A DNA stretch of 24,055 nt, from the IMG/VR virus record IMGVR_UViG_3300027710_000134, positions 1 to 24,055 of that record, one strand, 5' to 3'. The notes below the pieces were generated by a model. That model was given only the letters and a program-made list of their open reading frames with translations, had not been told where the DNA came from and did no database searches. Position 1 is the first letter of the stretch. The number at the start of each line of letters is the position of its first letter. This DNA is from a virus. A program made the translations under genes and the position numbers. Below, piece after piece: positions 1-6,930 of this stretch.

Positions 1-1
1 A

Positions 2-991
2 ACTGCTGGTATAGCAAAAGAACAAAATCTTTTTGCCAGCGCATTTGCATATTTGCAAAATACAGTTAAGAGTAACCGATTATTGGTTGCACTTATTTCA
101 GCAGTGGGAGGTGTGCTACCAATTGAAGGTCGTGTCACGGTAAGTGCAGGTGTGTTAGATACAATGACACACAAAGATTGCGACCATCCACACCACGGTC
201 ACGGTAGAGAAAAGATGGGCATTGTAGATTATCTTTCTACTCACCATTATTATCTGTGGAGCCCGCTTGAGAAAACAGTAATTTTACCAATTGCTGCTTT
301 TGGTCTAACATATGCCGCATGGATGACCATGATTTGGCCATTGTTAGCAGTGTCATTTGCACTTATTGCAGGATACATTTATTTCTTTGTTAAAGAAGAA
401 GACATACACATTCCGCATACAGGCGATTTTAAAATATCGTCAGTGCTAAGGAATGTTGTTCCTTTCTTTGCCGCAATAGGAATTTATATCTATACCGAAG
501 GTAATGTTTTTACTATTTTTGGATTACTTGCACTTTACTATTGTTTCTTAACTCAAACATGGGACTATAAGAAATTATTAGGATATATCAACTGGCAAGT
601 TATTTTAGTAGTAGCCATTGCTATTGCACTTGGAAATTATTTTAAATCCAACGAAGCACTATACAAGACATGGATAACAGGATCGGCATTAGATCCAGCT
701 ACATTTGTAGGTATGTTAACTATTAGTGCAATTGGATTTGTTGCCAGCTTCTTAATGGGAAGTAGCGGAAAATATGTTGCATTTGCTGTATTAATGGCAC
801 AAGTATTTGGCCCACAATATTTTGTATGGTTCTTTGCAGTAGATTATGCAGGTTATTTGCTAAGTCCAACACATAAATGTGTAGCTGTCGGCAATAGATA
901 CTTTGGAACACCGCTAACTACCTACTATGCCGCATTAGGTACATGGGCAGTATTGCTAATAGGCACCGCAGGATTGTTGACTTACTTTTAA
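2..991 (+). CDS. Multi-pass membrane transporter-like protein, DUF401-like (5' end outside window)
   Basis: The reading frame is open from the first bases, so the gene begins before the window; 329 C-terminal residues are visible. A TTG at 53 could be read as a start, but it lies in hydrophobic coding sequence that continues upstream. About eight to nine hydrophobic segments suggest an inner-membrane protein. Two stretches recall the DUF401 family of predicted ten-helix permeases related to ion/organic-acid transporters: the segment with GGVLPIEGRVTVSAG (about 70-120) and the C-terminal segment with YLLSPTHKCVAVGNRYF (about 850-905). Between helices lies a His/Cys-rich loop, HKDCDHPHHGHGR (170-208), which might bind metal. 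The family call is from memory of motif style, not a search. The substrate is unknown. A transporter in a T4-like phage would be an accessory gene acting in the host membrane. It could instead be an unrelated polytopic protein. Confidence 0.6.
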   Translation, partial: TAGIAKEQNLFASAFAYLQNTVKSNRLLVALISAVGGVLPIEGRVTVSAGVLDTMTHKDCDHPHHGHGREKMGIVDYLSTHHYYLWSPLEKTVILPIAAFGLTYAAWMTMIWPLLAVSFALIAGYIYFFVKEEDIHIPHTGDFKISSVLRNVVPFFAAIGIYIYTEGNVFTIFGLLALYYCFLTQTWDYKKLLGYINWQVILVVAIAIALGNYFKSNEALYKTWITGSALDPATFVGMLTISAIGFVASFLMGSSGKYVAFAVLMAQVFGPQYFVWFFAVDYAGYLLSPTHKCVAVGNRYFGTPLTTYYAALGTWAVLLIGTAGLLTYF

Positions 992-997
992 TAAATA
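990..997 (+). promoter_or_regulatory. Late-promoter-like motif AATAAATA
   Basis: AATAAATA overlaps the stop codon of the membrane protein and matches the T4 late -10 element TATAAATA at seven of eight bases. It could drive the 65-aa gene with a leader of about 59 nt, but a second copy closer to the gene (1038-1045) is more likely. Confidence 0.35.
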
Positions 998-1037
998 CTT
1001 GGTTAAATCAACTTTATAATTTAGCAAAATACTAGTC

Positions 1038-1045
1038 AATAAATA
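1038..1045 (+). promoter_or_regulatory. Late-promoter-like motif AATAAATA
   Basis: Same octamer as at 990-997. By T4 geometry (+1 six bases after the final A) transcription would begin near 1051, leaving an 11-nt leader that starts with GGAAG and precedes the GTG start at 1062. Confidence 0.45.
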
Positions 1046-1061
1046 ACAGAGGAAGATACAA

Positions 1062-1259
1062 GTGGCAATTTTACCAGCAACGGGTTCAGCAATTAAAATG
1101 GGAGGCGTTAAGCAAGCCTACTCTAATGTTGCGCCAGCTGCTGGCCAAAATATCTCACTTACTGGAACATTAGGCGCATTTATAGGACGGGCATCCGGAA
1201 TATCAACGCCGTTCTCAGCTACCTTCGGTGGCAGAACAACGCCTTACACATATTCTTAA
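1062..1259 (+). CDS. Small virion-type protein (65 aa)
   Basis: The start is GTG, supported by an AGAGGAAG ribosome-binding site about seven bases upstream and by a late-promoter-like octamer before that. The protein is short, neutral and rich in Gly, Ala, Ser and Thr. It begins AILPATGSAIKMGGV and later has NISLTGTLGAFIGRASG and FGGR. This 'LPxxG-x-I-x-M ... ISLxxT ... GxASG' layout resembles small modules found in tail-fibre and other virion proteins of marine T4-like phages. No enzymatic residues are visible. The structural assignment is by resemblance only. It is followed 11 bases later by the 155-aa gene, probably on the same transcript. Confidence 0.6.
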   Translation: MAILPATGSAIKMGGVKQAYSNVAPAAGQNISLTGTLGAFIGRASGISTPFSATFGGRTTPYTYS

Positions 1260-1270
1260 ACTGGATAAAC

Positions 1271-1738
1271 ATGACATTAGATATTAATCGATTACTTTCA
1301 ATTGCAAACGCTGGCCAAAGCCGCTGGGAATTAGACAATGTAGTTTGGAATGAAAGAACAACAGATCCTGAAACATTAGTTAAATTTTTAACAAGGATCG
1401 AACAGTTAGAATCACTAACTGACATTTCAGAACACCATGCATCTGAATTAGCAATTCTTAAAGAACTTGCTAACAACATGGATCAAGCAGAATGCGAAGC
1501 ATTATTGGCAACTGACGACGAAACAGCACAATCTCAATTTATTGAAAAAATTGCAAGACGTGGCGCATTAGAAACACTTTGCAATAATAAAATTAGTATG
1601 GAAACTATGACACTTATGTGTAAATTAAATCCTAATGATTTTATTCTTTCAGCAAAACGTAGCCAAGATATTATCAATGCAATTCGCGAACTTGTTATTC
1701 AAGGCGAAACTTTAAGTACAGATGTAGCTGGTGCATGA
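1271..1738 (+). CDS. Conserved-type hypothetical protein (155 aa)
   Basis: I do not recognise this protein. It is predicted to be mostly helical, acidic in its centre, with no signal peptide or membrane segment. The middle has many Glu, Ala and Leu residues (TDISEHHASELAILKEL). The C-terminal third contains NNKISMETMTLMCKLNP, then a basic/hydrophobic helix. The start at ATG 1271 has only a weak upstream GGA. The stop overlaps the next start as ATGA (1735-1738), so it is probably translationally coupled to the glycosyltransferase gene. The two may form a functional pair, but nothing in the sequence shows what it does. Confidence 0.6.
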   Translation: MTLDINRLLSIANAGQSRWELDNVVWNERTTDPETLVKFLTRIEQLESLTDISEHHASELAILKELANNMDQAECEALLATDDETAQSQFIEKIARRGALETLCNNKISMETMTLMCKLNPNDFILSAKRSQDIINAIRELVIQGETLSTDVAGA

Positions 1739-2388
1739 GCAAGAGTGTTTTTGCCTCTAGCCAGTGGAGCCTAAAAAAATCAAAGCTGGCCGTATTAGTA
1801 CCTTGCAGAGACATGCTACATAGTGCATTTAGTAAATGCCTTGTAGAGCTAGTCAAACTTAATACAATGAACAACATCGATACTCATGTGGTATACGATG
1901 CTAGTACTGTATTGTTAACACAACGTGAACGTCTAGCCATGGAAGCTCAAACAATAGGTGCAGAATATATGCTATGGTTAGATAGCGATATGGTATTCCC
2001 TGCAACTACTGCTCTGAGATTATTGGCACACAAAGAAGATATTGTCGCCGCAAACTACATACGTCGACAACTTCCTGCTAAAGGAGTTGCTTATCAAACA
2101 ATCGGAGATTGGGAGAACCCATTGCCTTTTGAGCCACAGTCTGACTTGGCAGAAGTAGAAGGCATTGGAATGGGATGTATGCTAATGAAAACTAGCATAT
2201 TAAAAGAAATGCCGCAGCCGTGGTTTGAATTTAAATGGACGCCAGAAAGCAAAGATCACTTAGGTGAAGATATGATTCTTTGTCAGAAAATGTCCGAGTT
2301 AGGCTACAAGGTAAAAGTAGATACTCAGCTTAGTATGGAAATGAGACATCTCGGTACATGGGCGTTTGGCCCAGACTTAATCGAGTAA
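1735..2388 (+). CDS. GT-A fold glycosyltransferase (family 2-like)
   Basis: The 217-residue protein starts with a Rossmann-like beta strand (KLAVLVPCRD, residues 17-26). It carries a DxD-type nucleotide-sugar/metal site in WLDSDMVFP (81-89, Asp83-Ser-Asp85) and a late acidic pair in GEDMILCQKM (177-186), the usual place of the catalytic base region. MRHLGTW near the C terminus (203-209) offers the downstream His often seen as a metal ligand. The length fits a single GT-A catalytic domain without a membrane anchor. The donor and acceptor cannot be read; targets could be lipopolysaccharide, a virion protein or modified DNA. It is coupled to the upstream gene by ATGA and converges on the Nudix gene with a 12-base 3' overlap. 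Confidence 0.8.
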   Translation: MSKSVFASSQWSLKKSKLAVLVPCRDMLHSAFSKCLVELVKLNTMNNIDTHVVYDASTVLLTQRERLAMEAQTIGAEYMLWLDSDMVFPATTALRLLAHKEDIVAANYIRRQLPAKGVAYQTIGDWENPLPFEPQSDLAEVEGIGMGCMLMKTSILKEMPQPWFEFKWTPESKDHLGEDMILCQKMSELGYKVKVDTQLSMEMRHLGTWAFGPDLIE

Positions 2389-2823
2389 ATCTAACAACAA
2401 TTCTAGTTTTGCTCTAACTACACGGTTAGCAAAACTTGTCTTAACACCTTGGTGTAGTGGCTTAGGCCAATTATCAAAACTACACCAAGCGTATCCCGAA
2501 TGTTCACTGTTTAATTTTGGAATAAATTCGCTGTCAACCATTACTACATAAGTGTTGTATTGGAAATTTTGATCGTTGCTAGTGAATAATTCAAGAGGAA
2601 TAGTTTTTCTGATATTATCTACAATACCTATTTCTTCTTCAATTTCTCTTTTAAGAGCATCAAATGGAGTAATATCAGATGGCTCTTTTCTTCCTCCAAC
2701 TAACCCCCACGTACCAGCAGTCTTTCCTTGTGTACGAAGTACCAACAAGAATCTGCCTGTATTTTTTGCGAGAAATAGTCCACCACTACAGACTATTTGA
2801 TTAGTTAAAGTATTATTCTCCAT
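2377..2823 (-). CDS. Nudix hydrolase
   Basis: The 148-residue protein contains a Nudix box at about residues 44-67: GRKEPSDITPFDALK followed by REIEEEIGI. The REUxEExGU catalytic helix, which holds the Mg-binding Glu residues, is intact. The loop before it is one residue longer than the classic GX5EX7 spacing and has Asp where the first Glu is usual, so the box is a variant. The family hydrolyses nucleoside diphosphates linked to another group, such as damaged dNTPs, ADP-ribose or sugar nucleotides; the substrate here is not evident. A strand pattern before the box (GGLFLAKNTGRFLLVLRT) fits the fold. The start overlaps the 3' end of gp15 by 19 bases, so it lies at the end of the leftward gp14-gp15 operon. 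Confidence 0.85.
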   Translation of the reverse strand: MENNTLTNQIVCSGGLFLAKNTGRFLLVLRTQGKTAGTWGLVGGRKEPSDITPFDALKREIEEEIGIVDNIRKTIPLELFTSNDQNFQYNTYVVMVDSEFIPKLNSEHSGYAWCSFDNWPKPLHQGVKTSFANRVVRAKLELLLDLLD

Positions 2824-4181
2824 GCTTGCTTATCGTAGATACCTTCAAAACTCTTTGCCCAGGATCCGTTAGCCCATTTGTATTGGATGCCTGTGTATAT
2901 GTTAGTTATGTAAGTAATCTCGTTAACCTCAAGAGAATTGAATACTATATTCCACGTTGTGCCATTCCACTCAATAATATCATTAGCAGTAGCAGTGAAT
3001 CCGTCACCGTTGCCTTGTAGCCATGCAACTGGTCCATCGGTAGGATTGCTGTTAATGTTTTCTAGTATTAGATATCGTGTTCCAGCAACAGGAGTTCCTG
3101 GATTACATGTATCAGGATTTATAATTGCATCAATTGTTCCGCGTGATCCAATAACTGTGTTAGTAGGAATTGTATCAGGATCAATGTTTAACAACATCCT
3201 GCGTTCGTCAAACGGATCTAAGCTAATATAAGCAACAACTTCTGTATTGTCTGGTTTTAATAAACGAATTTGACTTAAATTTGCTCTAAATTGACCTGGG
3301 TAAAGATCTAACATAGTTCGCCAACTAACTGTATTACCTGGCATAGTTACATCGTCTGCCGCCGTTGCAATGTTATTTTTTAATAAACTTGCTACATTGT
3401 CTAACACTAATAATTCAAAGTCACCAGGCGTAACAACTACCTTTGCTACAGGGTCACCAAGACTAGTGTAAACATTGTTAGGATTGTCGTATTCAGATAC
3501 AATTGTTCCCTGAGGATTTGTAAATGCATTGGCAATAATCTTAGTAATGACGCCTAGTCTCTTGACCTTAGCAGGAGGTGTAATCCAGATAGGTGTTTCA
3601 AACGTTAAATTTAAAATATCGATATCTTGACTTGCACCTTGCGGTACTTGTCTACTGGTCCAATTTGTACTCTTTAACTGTAATACTGTTAGACTAGTCC
3701 AGTCAACGTAGTTGTCTGTTGTTTGTAATTCAAGGCTAGGGTTGAATAGATAGGCTAACTGTTCAAATATCTGTAACTTCTGATCAGTGTTGGTTGTCCA
3801 TAAATCTGCAGAAAATGTAAGTTTGTAAGGAGCAGGCATAATACGTTCAACGGTATATCCTAAACCTTGTGTTTCTAAATATCGACCATTTTCTTCATCA
3901 AACTCTCGTTCACGAATCTGCACCTTACTTACAAACGTAGGATCTTGTAATCTACTTTGTTCGTAGTCAAGTGCCTTAATATAGCAGGCAATAAACGGAG
4001 CCGAAGGCAATGTATTTTCACTGTTCTTCTTTAACAATGCAGCAGCCTGTCGACTAGGATCTCCGTACATAACAGGAATTTGAACAATACGACCACTACC
4101 ATCTTTGTAACTAAAGTTACTCATCACACGCATATACTGGGTAAGATAGCGTCTTATTTGCCCGTCATAGAACCAATCCAT
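2805..4181 (-). CDS. 15: Tail sheath terminator/stabiliser gp15
   Basis: The first ~210 residues follow the T4 gp15 pattern: start MDWFYDGQIRRYLTQYMRVM (1-20), IPVMYGDPSR (35-44), a central APYKLTFSADLWTT (117-130) with FEQLAYLFNPSLEL, and a closing LTFETPIWITPP (192-203). In T4, gp15 caps the tail at the top of the sheath and joins it to the neck. This protein has 458 residues against about 272 in T4. The extra C-terminal part (about 215-458) holds two copies of a Trp/Gly-Trp module, DIIEWNGTTWNI (401-412) and YKWANGSWAK (434-443), also seen in gp14 and gp18. The gene starts one base after the gp14 stop (TAATATG), indicating coupled expression, and its end overlaps the Nudix start. Confidence 0.85.
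   Translation of the reverse strand: MDWFYDGQIRRYLTQYMRVMSNFSYKDGSGRIVQIPVMYGDPSRQAAALLKKNSENTLPSAPFIACYIKALDYEQSRLQDPTFVSKVQIREREFDEENGRYLETQGLGYTVERIMPAPYKLTFSADLWTTNTDQKLQIFEQLAYLFNPSLELQTTDNYVDWTSLTVLQLKSTNWTSRQVPQGASQDIDILNLTFETPIWITPPAKVKRLGVITKIIANAFTNPQGTIVSEYDNPNNVYTSLGDPVAKVVVTPGDFELLVLDNVASLLKNNIATAADDVTMPGNTVSWRTMLDLYPGQFRANLSQIRLLKPDNTEVVAYISLDPFDERRMLLNIDPDTIPTNTVIGSRGTIDAIINPDTCNPGTPVAGTRYLILENINSNPTDGPVAWLQGNGDGFTATANDIIEWNGTTWNIVFNSLEVNEITYITNIYTGIQYKWANGSWAKSFEGIYDKQAWRIIL
2841..3092 (-). repeat. gp15 C-terminal Tyr/Trp-x-Gly-x-x-Trp modules
   Basis: Residues 364-447 of gp15 contain two module copies. The first runs from PVAGTRYLILE to EWNGTTWNI and has an insert; the second is shorter, from IYTGIQYKWANGSW. 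They share the beta-strand-turn-Trp pattern of the sheath repeats. Confidence 0.5.
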
Positions 4182-4182
4182 A

Positions 4183-5385
4183 TTAATTATCCGCCTTTGG
4201 TTTAAGTGCTTTGCTCAATGCTTGACGTTCTTCAATAACTTTTCCACTAATTGTAGCAGTTGTTGTATTATTGATAAAACTTGTCTTTTGTGTTTCTCTA
4301 ATATGGAAACCTTGCCAAGGATCTTTAGCAACATCTTGTGCGCCAAAGTTATTCATTGTCATACGAACACCTTGCTCGTAGATGTTCCAACGTTTACCAT
4401 CGTATCTAAACAATGCATTGGGTAGGTAATCTGTTCGTAAATGATATTGACCATTACTAGGTTCACTTGGAAATGTAATTCCTGAACCAAATACTGCACC
4501 GTTTGGAGGAACACCATTTCCATTATTAAAGCCTACATACATATTTCCGCCAGGTGTTTGTAGAACCATACTGGCATCCATAGTTGTCATACTAGCATCG
4601 TCAACTGCATCGGATACATCGGCATAGTCTACTAGTCCAGTTACATCTGTAGGAATAATAAACATTTGATTTTTATCATATCCACTTAGTGGAGCATCTG
4701 CGTTTGCCTGTTCAATAATTTGATTATTAATTTCAATGCTCTTATTGTAAGTACTCATCAAATCACGCAGTGTGCTACCATCCCCTGCTCCTGCGTCAGC
4801 ATCTAAAATCTGTGCAAATTCTTGTGTATCTACTAATGGCTGACATTTAGCACGTAGTAAGTGAGGGTACCATGTTTGACTAAATCCACTTGCAGGACGA
4901 GAAACTTCTGTTACAACATAAAAACGCTTCAATGCAACTGTAGTATCGTCAAGTGCATACTCGTCTTTTAAGTGAGGAAGTTCTAACACATCACCTGGCA
5001 TAATTTTACGTTGAATTGTATCAACCGTATTACGCAAGTGGAAATGCATCATAATGTTATCGTTGTTTAAAAACAAGCCAAACTGACTTAGGTTAAATTC
5101 TAAGTCCTGCATAGTATAGATACCACGCATAATATATACATCAGGATCATATTTTCGATCTCTGTTTTCCATTAACAAGACATCTTGAATACCAATTTCA
5201 GGAATATTTAATCCTGAATTGTTAGGAGTTGTAGGAGTACTTTCCCCTTCTGCAGGAGCTCCGGTACCTATGTATTTGTGTACATAGATGTCTGTTCCCC
5301 CGACCTGAAATTGTTCATTAATTACACGGTCTAGGAACCTAAAATCTGGGCCTTTCTCCGGCTTATACAGTGATAGTCTTGGCAT
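4183..5385 (-). CDS. 14: Neck protein gp14 (enlarged)
   Basis: The core recalls T4 gp14: DVLLMENRDRKYDPDVYIM (68-86), then DLEFNLSQFGLFLNND (94-109) and IMPGDVLELPHLKDEY (128-143), matching the T4 pattern in which a 'FGM..' strand region precedes a 'GDLIYFP' turn. gp14 forms the neck with gp13 after DNA packaging and gates head-tail joining. Here the protein is 400 residues against 256 in T4. The extension (about 200-400) includes one Tyr-Asp-Gly-x-x-Trp module (307-338). The start at 5385 is supported by a perfect TATAAATA late motif on the minus strand ending seven bases before the ATG, and no Shine-Dalgarno is present. It is divergent from gp13, an arrangement unlike T4. Confidence 0.8.
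   Translation of the reverse strand: MPRLSLYKPEKGPDFRFLDRVINEQFQVGGTDIYVHKYIGTGAPAEGESTPTTPNNSGLNIPEIGIQDVLLMENRDRKYDPDVYIMRGIYTMQDLEFNLSQFGLFLNNDNIMMHFHLRNTVDTIQRKIMPGDVLELPHLKDEYALDDTTVALKRFYVVTEVSRPASGFSQTWYPHLLRAKCQPLVDTQEFAQILDADAGAGDGSTLRDLMSTYNKSIEINNQIIEQANADAPLSGYDKNQMFIIPTDVTGLVDYADVSDAVDDASMTTMDASMVLQTPGGNMYVGFNNGNGVPPNGAVFGSGITFPSEPSNGQYHLRTDYLPNALFRYDGKRWNIYEQGVRMTMNNFGAQDVAKDPWQGFHIRETQKTSFINNTTTATISGKVIEERQALSKALKPKADN
4372..4467 (-). repeat. gp14 copy of the Tyr-x-Gly-x-x-Trp module
   Basis: Residues 307-338 of gp14 read SEPSNGQYHLRT, then LFRYDGKRWNIYEQ. This is the same strand-turn-Trp pattern as the repeats in the sheath and in gp15. Confidence 0.5.
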
Positions 5386-5392
5386 AGTCTTG

Positions 5393-5400
5393 TATTTATA
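5393..5400 (-). promoter_or_regulatory. Late promoter TATAAATA for gp14-gp15-Nudix
   Basis: The minus strand reads TATAAATA, identical to the T4 late consensus. By T4 spacing, +1 falls at about 5387, two bases before the gp14 ATG (5385-5383). Confidence 0.75.
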
Positions 5401-5402
5401 GG

Positions 5403-5409
5403 CTAAATA
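5403..5409 (+). promoter_or_regulatory. Late promoter CTAAATA for gp13
   Basis: CTAAATA matches the late motif seen before other genes here. Six bases after its last A is 5415, the A of the gp13 ATG. Only two bases separate it from the divergent gp14 promoter. Confidence 0.65.
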
Positions 5410-5414
5410 TCATT

Positions 5415-6173
5415 ATGACTGAGAACGAAACCGAACGCCAAAAGATTGTTGAGTATGTACAGGCTATGCTGGGCGCCGGCATGGTTGATGTAGAACTTGA
5501 CCCTGTGCATTATAACACAGCAATAGACCGTGCCCTTAACAAATTCCGACAGCGAAGCACTAATGCTGTTGAGGAAAGTTACGGATTTTTAACTCTACAG
5601 GTAGATGTAAATGAATATACATTGCCTAAAGAAGTTATGAACGTTCGTCAGCTTTTCCGTCGCAGTATCGGATCACGTAGTGGTGGAGGCGAAGGCGGAA
5701 CATTATTTGAACCGTTCAACCTAGCCTATTCCAATACTTACTTGTTAGCAAGTTCTAACATGGGCGGTTTAGCAACATACTATGCGTTTGCCAGTTATCA
5801 AAAGCAAGTTGGTAAAATGTTTGGTAGTGATATTAACTTTACGTTCAATAAAACTACAAAACTATTGACAATTATGCAACGCCCTAGAGCAGAAGAAGAA
5901 CTACTATTATGGATGTATAACTATCGTCCAGACTTTAACCTACTGCAAGATCCATATGCAGGACAATGGTTAAAAGACTATTCTCTAGCAACTTGTAAAA
6001 TGATGCTAGGCGAAGCTCGTGAAAAATTCAGCCAGATTGCTGGTCCACAAAGCGGAACAAGTCTAAACGGCGCCGCACTAAAGGGCGAAGCCAAGGCAGA
6101 ACTAGAAGCTCTAGAGTTAGAATTGATCAACTACAAAGAAGGTGGAACTCCACTTACTTTCGTAATTGGCTAA
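5415..6173 (+). CDS. 13: Neck protein gp13
   Basis: The 252-residue protein shows the T4 gp13 layout: an N-terminal helix pair with YNTAIDRALNKFRQRS (33-48), EYTLPKEVMNVRQLFRR (67-83), FNLAYSNTYLL (101-111), a Gly-Gly-Leu-Ala-Thr-Tyr-Tyr segment (117-123), FTFNKTTKLLTIMQRP (142-157) and the helical end WLKDYSLATCKMMLGEAREK (185-204). T4 gp13 (309 aa) forms the neck collar with gp14 on the portal vertex. This copy is somewhat shorter. The start at 5415 coincides with the predicted late transcription start, and there is no Shine-Dalgarno. The gp14 gene lies divergently upstream, and a dNMP kinase gene with its own promoter follows. Confidence 0.85.
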   Translation: MTENETERQKIVEYVQAMLGAGMVDVELDPVHYNTAIDRALNKFRQRSTNAVEESYGFLTLQVDVNEYTLPKEVMNVRQLFRRSIGSRSGGGEGGTLFEPFNLAYSNTYLLASSNMGGLATYYAFASYQKQVGKMFGSDINFTFNKTTKLLTIMQRPRAEEELLLWMYNYRPDFNLLQDPYAGQWLKDYSLATCKMMLGEAREKFSQIAGPQSGTSLNGAALKGEAKAELEALELELINYKEGGTPLTFVIG

Positions 6174-6180
6174 AAAATAG

Positions 6181-6209
6181 TTGACACTTCCTTAAAAATA
6201 CATTAAATT
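6181..6209 (+). promoter_or_regulatory. Sigma70-like promoter for dNMP kinase
   Basis: A perfect TTGACA (6181-6186) is followed after 17 bases by TAAATT (6204-6209), or after 16 by TTAAAT. A ribosome-binding site AGGAG (6220-6224) then precedes the ATG at 6230. This is an early-type host promoter, unlike the late motifs of the flanking structural genes. The -10 is only approximate. Confidence 0.55.
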
Positions 6210-6229
6210 ATAGTATCGCAGGAGATACT

Positions 6230-6907
6230 ATGATTATTGGCTTCGTTGGGTTTATTGGTTCTGGCAAAGATACTGCCGCAGACTATTTGGTTAACTTTCA
6301 TGAATTTAGGCGAGATAGTTTTGCCAATACACTTAAAGATGCTGTAGCTAATGTGTTTGGATGGGATAGAACATTACTAGAAGGCCGCACAAAAGAAGCC
6401 CGCGAATGGCGAGAACAGGTTGATACGTGGTGGGCAGAACGTTTAGGGATGCCTAAACTTACACCTCGGTGGGTTTTACAATATTGGGGTACAGATGTGC
6501 TTCGTAATGCATTCCACGACGATATCTGGATTGCTAGCTTAGAAAATAAAATGCGTAAAACTGGTGACAACATTGTTATTTCAGATGTACGCTTTCCTAA
6601 CGAAATTAATGCAATTCATAATGCCGGTGGCATTGTAGTCCGTGTAAAACGAGGTCCTGATCCTGACTGGTATGATGCCGCAGTGAGTGCAAATAAAGGA
6701 CCAGACGGAAATTCTTCCTGGTCAATAAGCAAACGCAAGTTAGAAAAACTTGGAATCCATGCTAGCGAAACTGCATGGGTAGGTGGTAACATTGATTACA
6801 CTATTAATAATGATTCCACTATTGACGATCTGTTTGGTCAAATCAAAGGGCTATTGCCAACTGGTGAATTGTCAGACGATGTAAAAATTGTATTAGATAT
6901 TATTTAA
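6230..6907 (+). CDS. Deoxynucleoside monophosphate kinase (T4 gp1-like)
   Basis: The enzyme phosphorylates dNMPs to dNDPs for phage DNA synthesis. The N terminus is MIIGFVGFIGSGKDT, with a P-loop GFIGSGKDT at residues 7-15. An NMP-binding region contains FANTLKDAVANVFGWDR (31-47). VISDVRFPNE (116-125) supplies the Walker B/acidic region characteristic of this kinase family, and IHASETAW (176-183) matches the late LID-like segment. The 225-aa length is close to the 241 aa of T4 gp1. The start has a good AGGAG site and a sigma70-like promoter, so it probably is expressed earlier than its neighbours. It sits between gp13 and gp18, where T4 has packaging and tail genes. Its 3' end overlaps the convergent HNH gene by four bases. 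Confidence 0.9.
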   Translation: MIIGFVGFIGSGKDTAADYLVNFHEFRRDSFANTLKDAVANVFGWDRTLLEGRTKEAREWREQVDTWWAERLGMPKLTPRWVLQYWGTDVLRNAFHDDIWIASLENKMRKTGDNIVISDVRFPNEINAIHNAGGIVVRVKRGPDPDWYDAAVSANKGPDGNSSWSISKRKLEKLGIHASETAWVGGNIDYTINNDSTIDDLFGQIKGLLPTGELSDDVKIVLDII

Positions 6908-6930
6908 AAATCAGGGCGCAGATCGCCCTG
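6904..6930 (-). terminator. Intrinsic terminator inside the 3' end of the HNH gene
   Basis: On the minus strand, CAGGGCG-ATCTG-CGCCCTG forms a 7-bp GC-rich stem with a 5-nt loop, followed by ATTTTTAAATA. The stem lies in the last codons of the HNH gene, and the T run contains its stop. On the plus strand the downstream tract is CTTCCATTTT, so termination there would be weak. Confidence 0.7.

Noticed and set aside
1015-1020. Perfect TATAAT in the gap before the 65-aa gene
   Set aside because: No acceptable -35 lies 16-18 bases upstream. Two late motifs explain expression better.
2576-3231. Rightward open frames across the Nudix and gp15 region
   Set aside because: They are shadows of the minus-strand genes, with no ribosome-binding site and no recognisable protein pattern.
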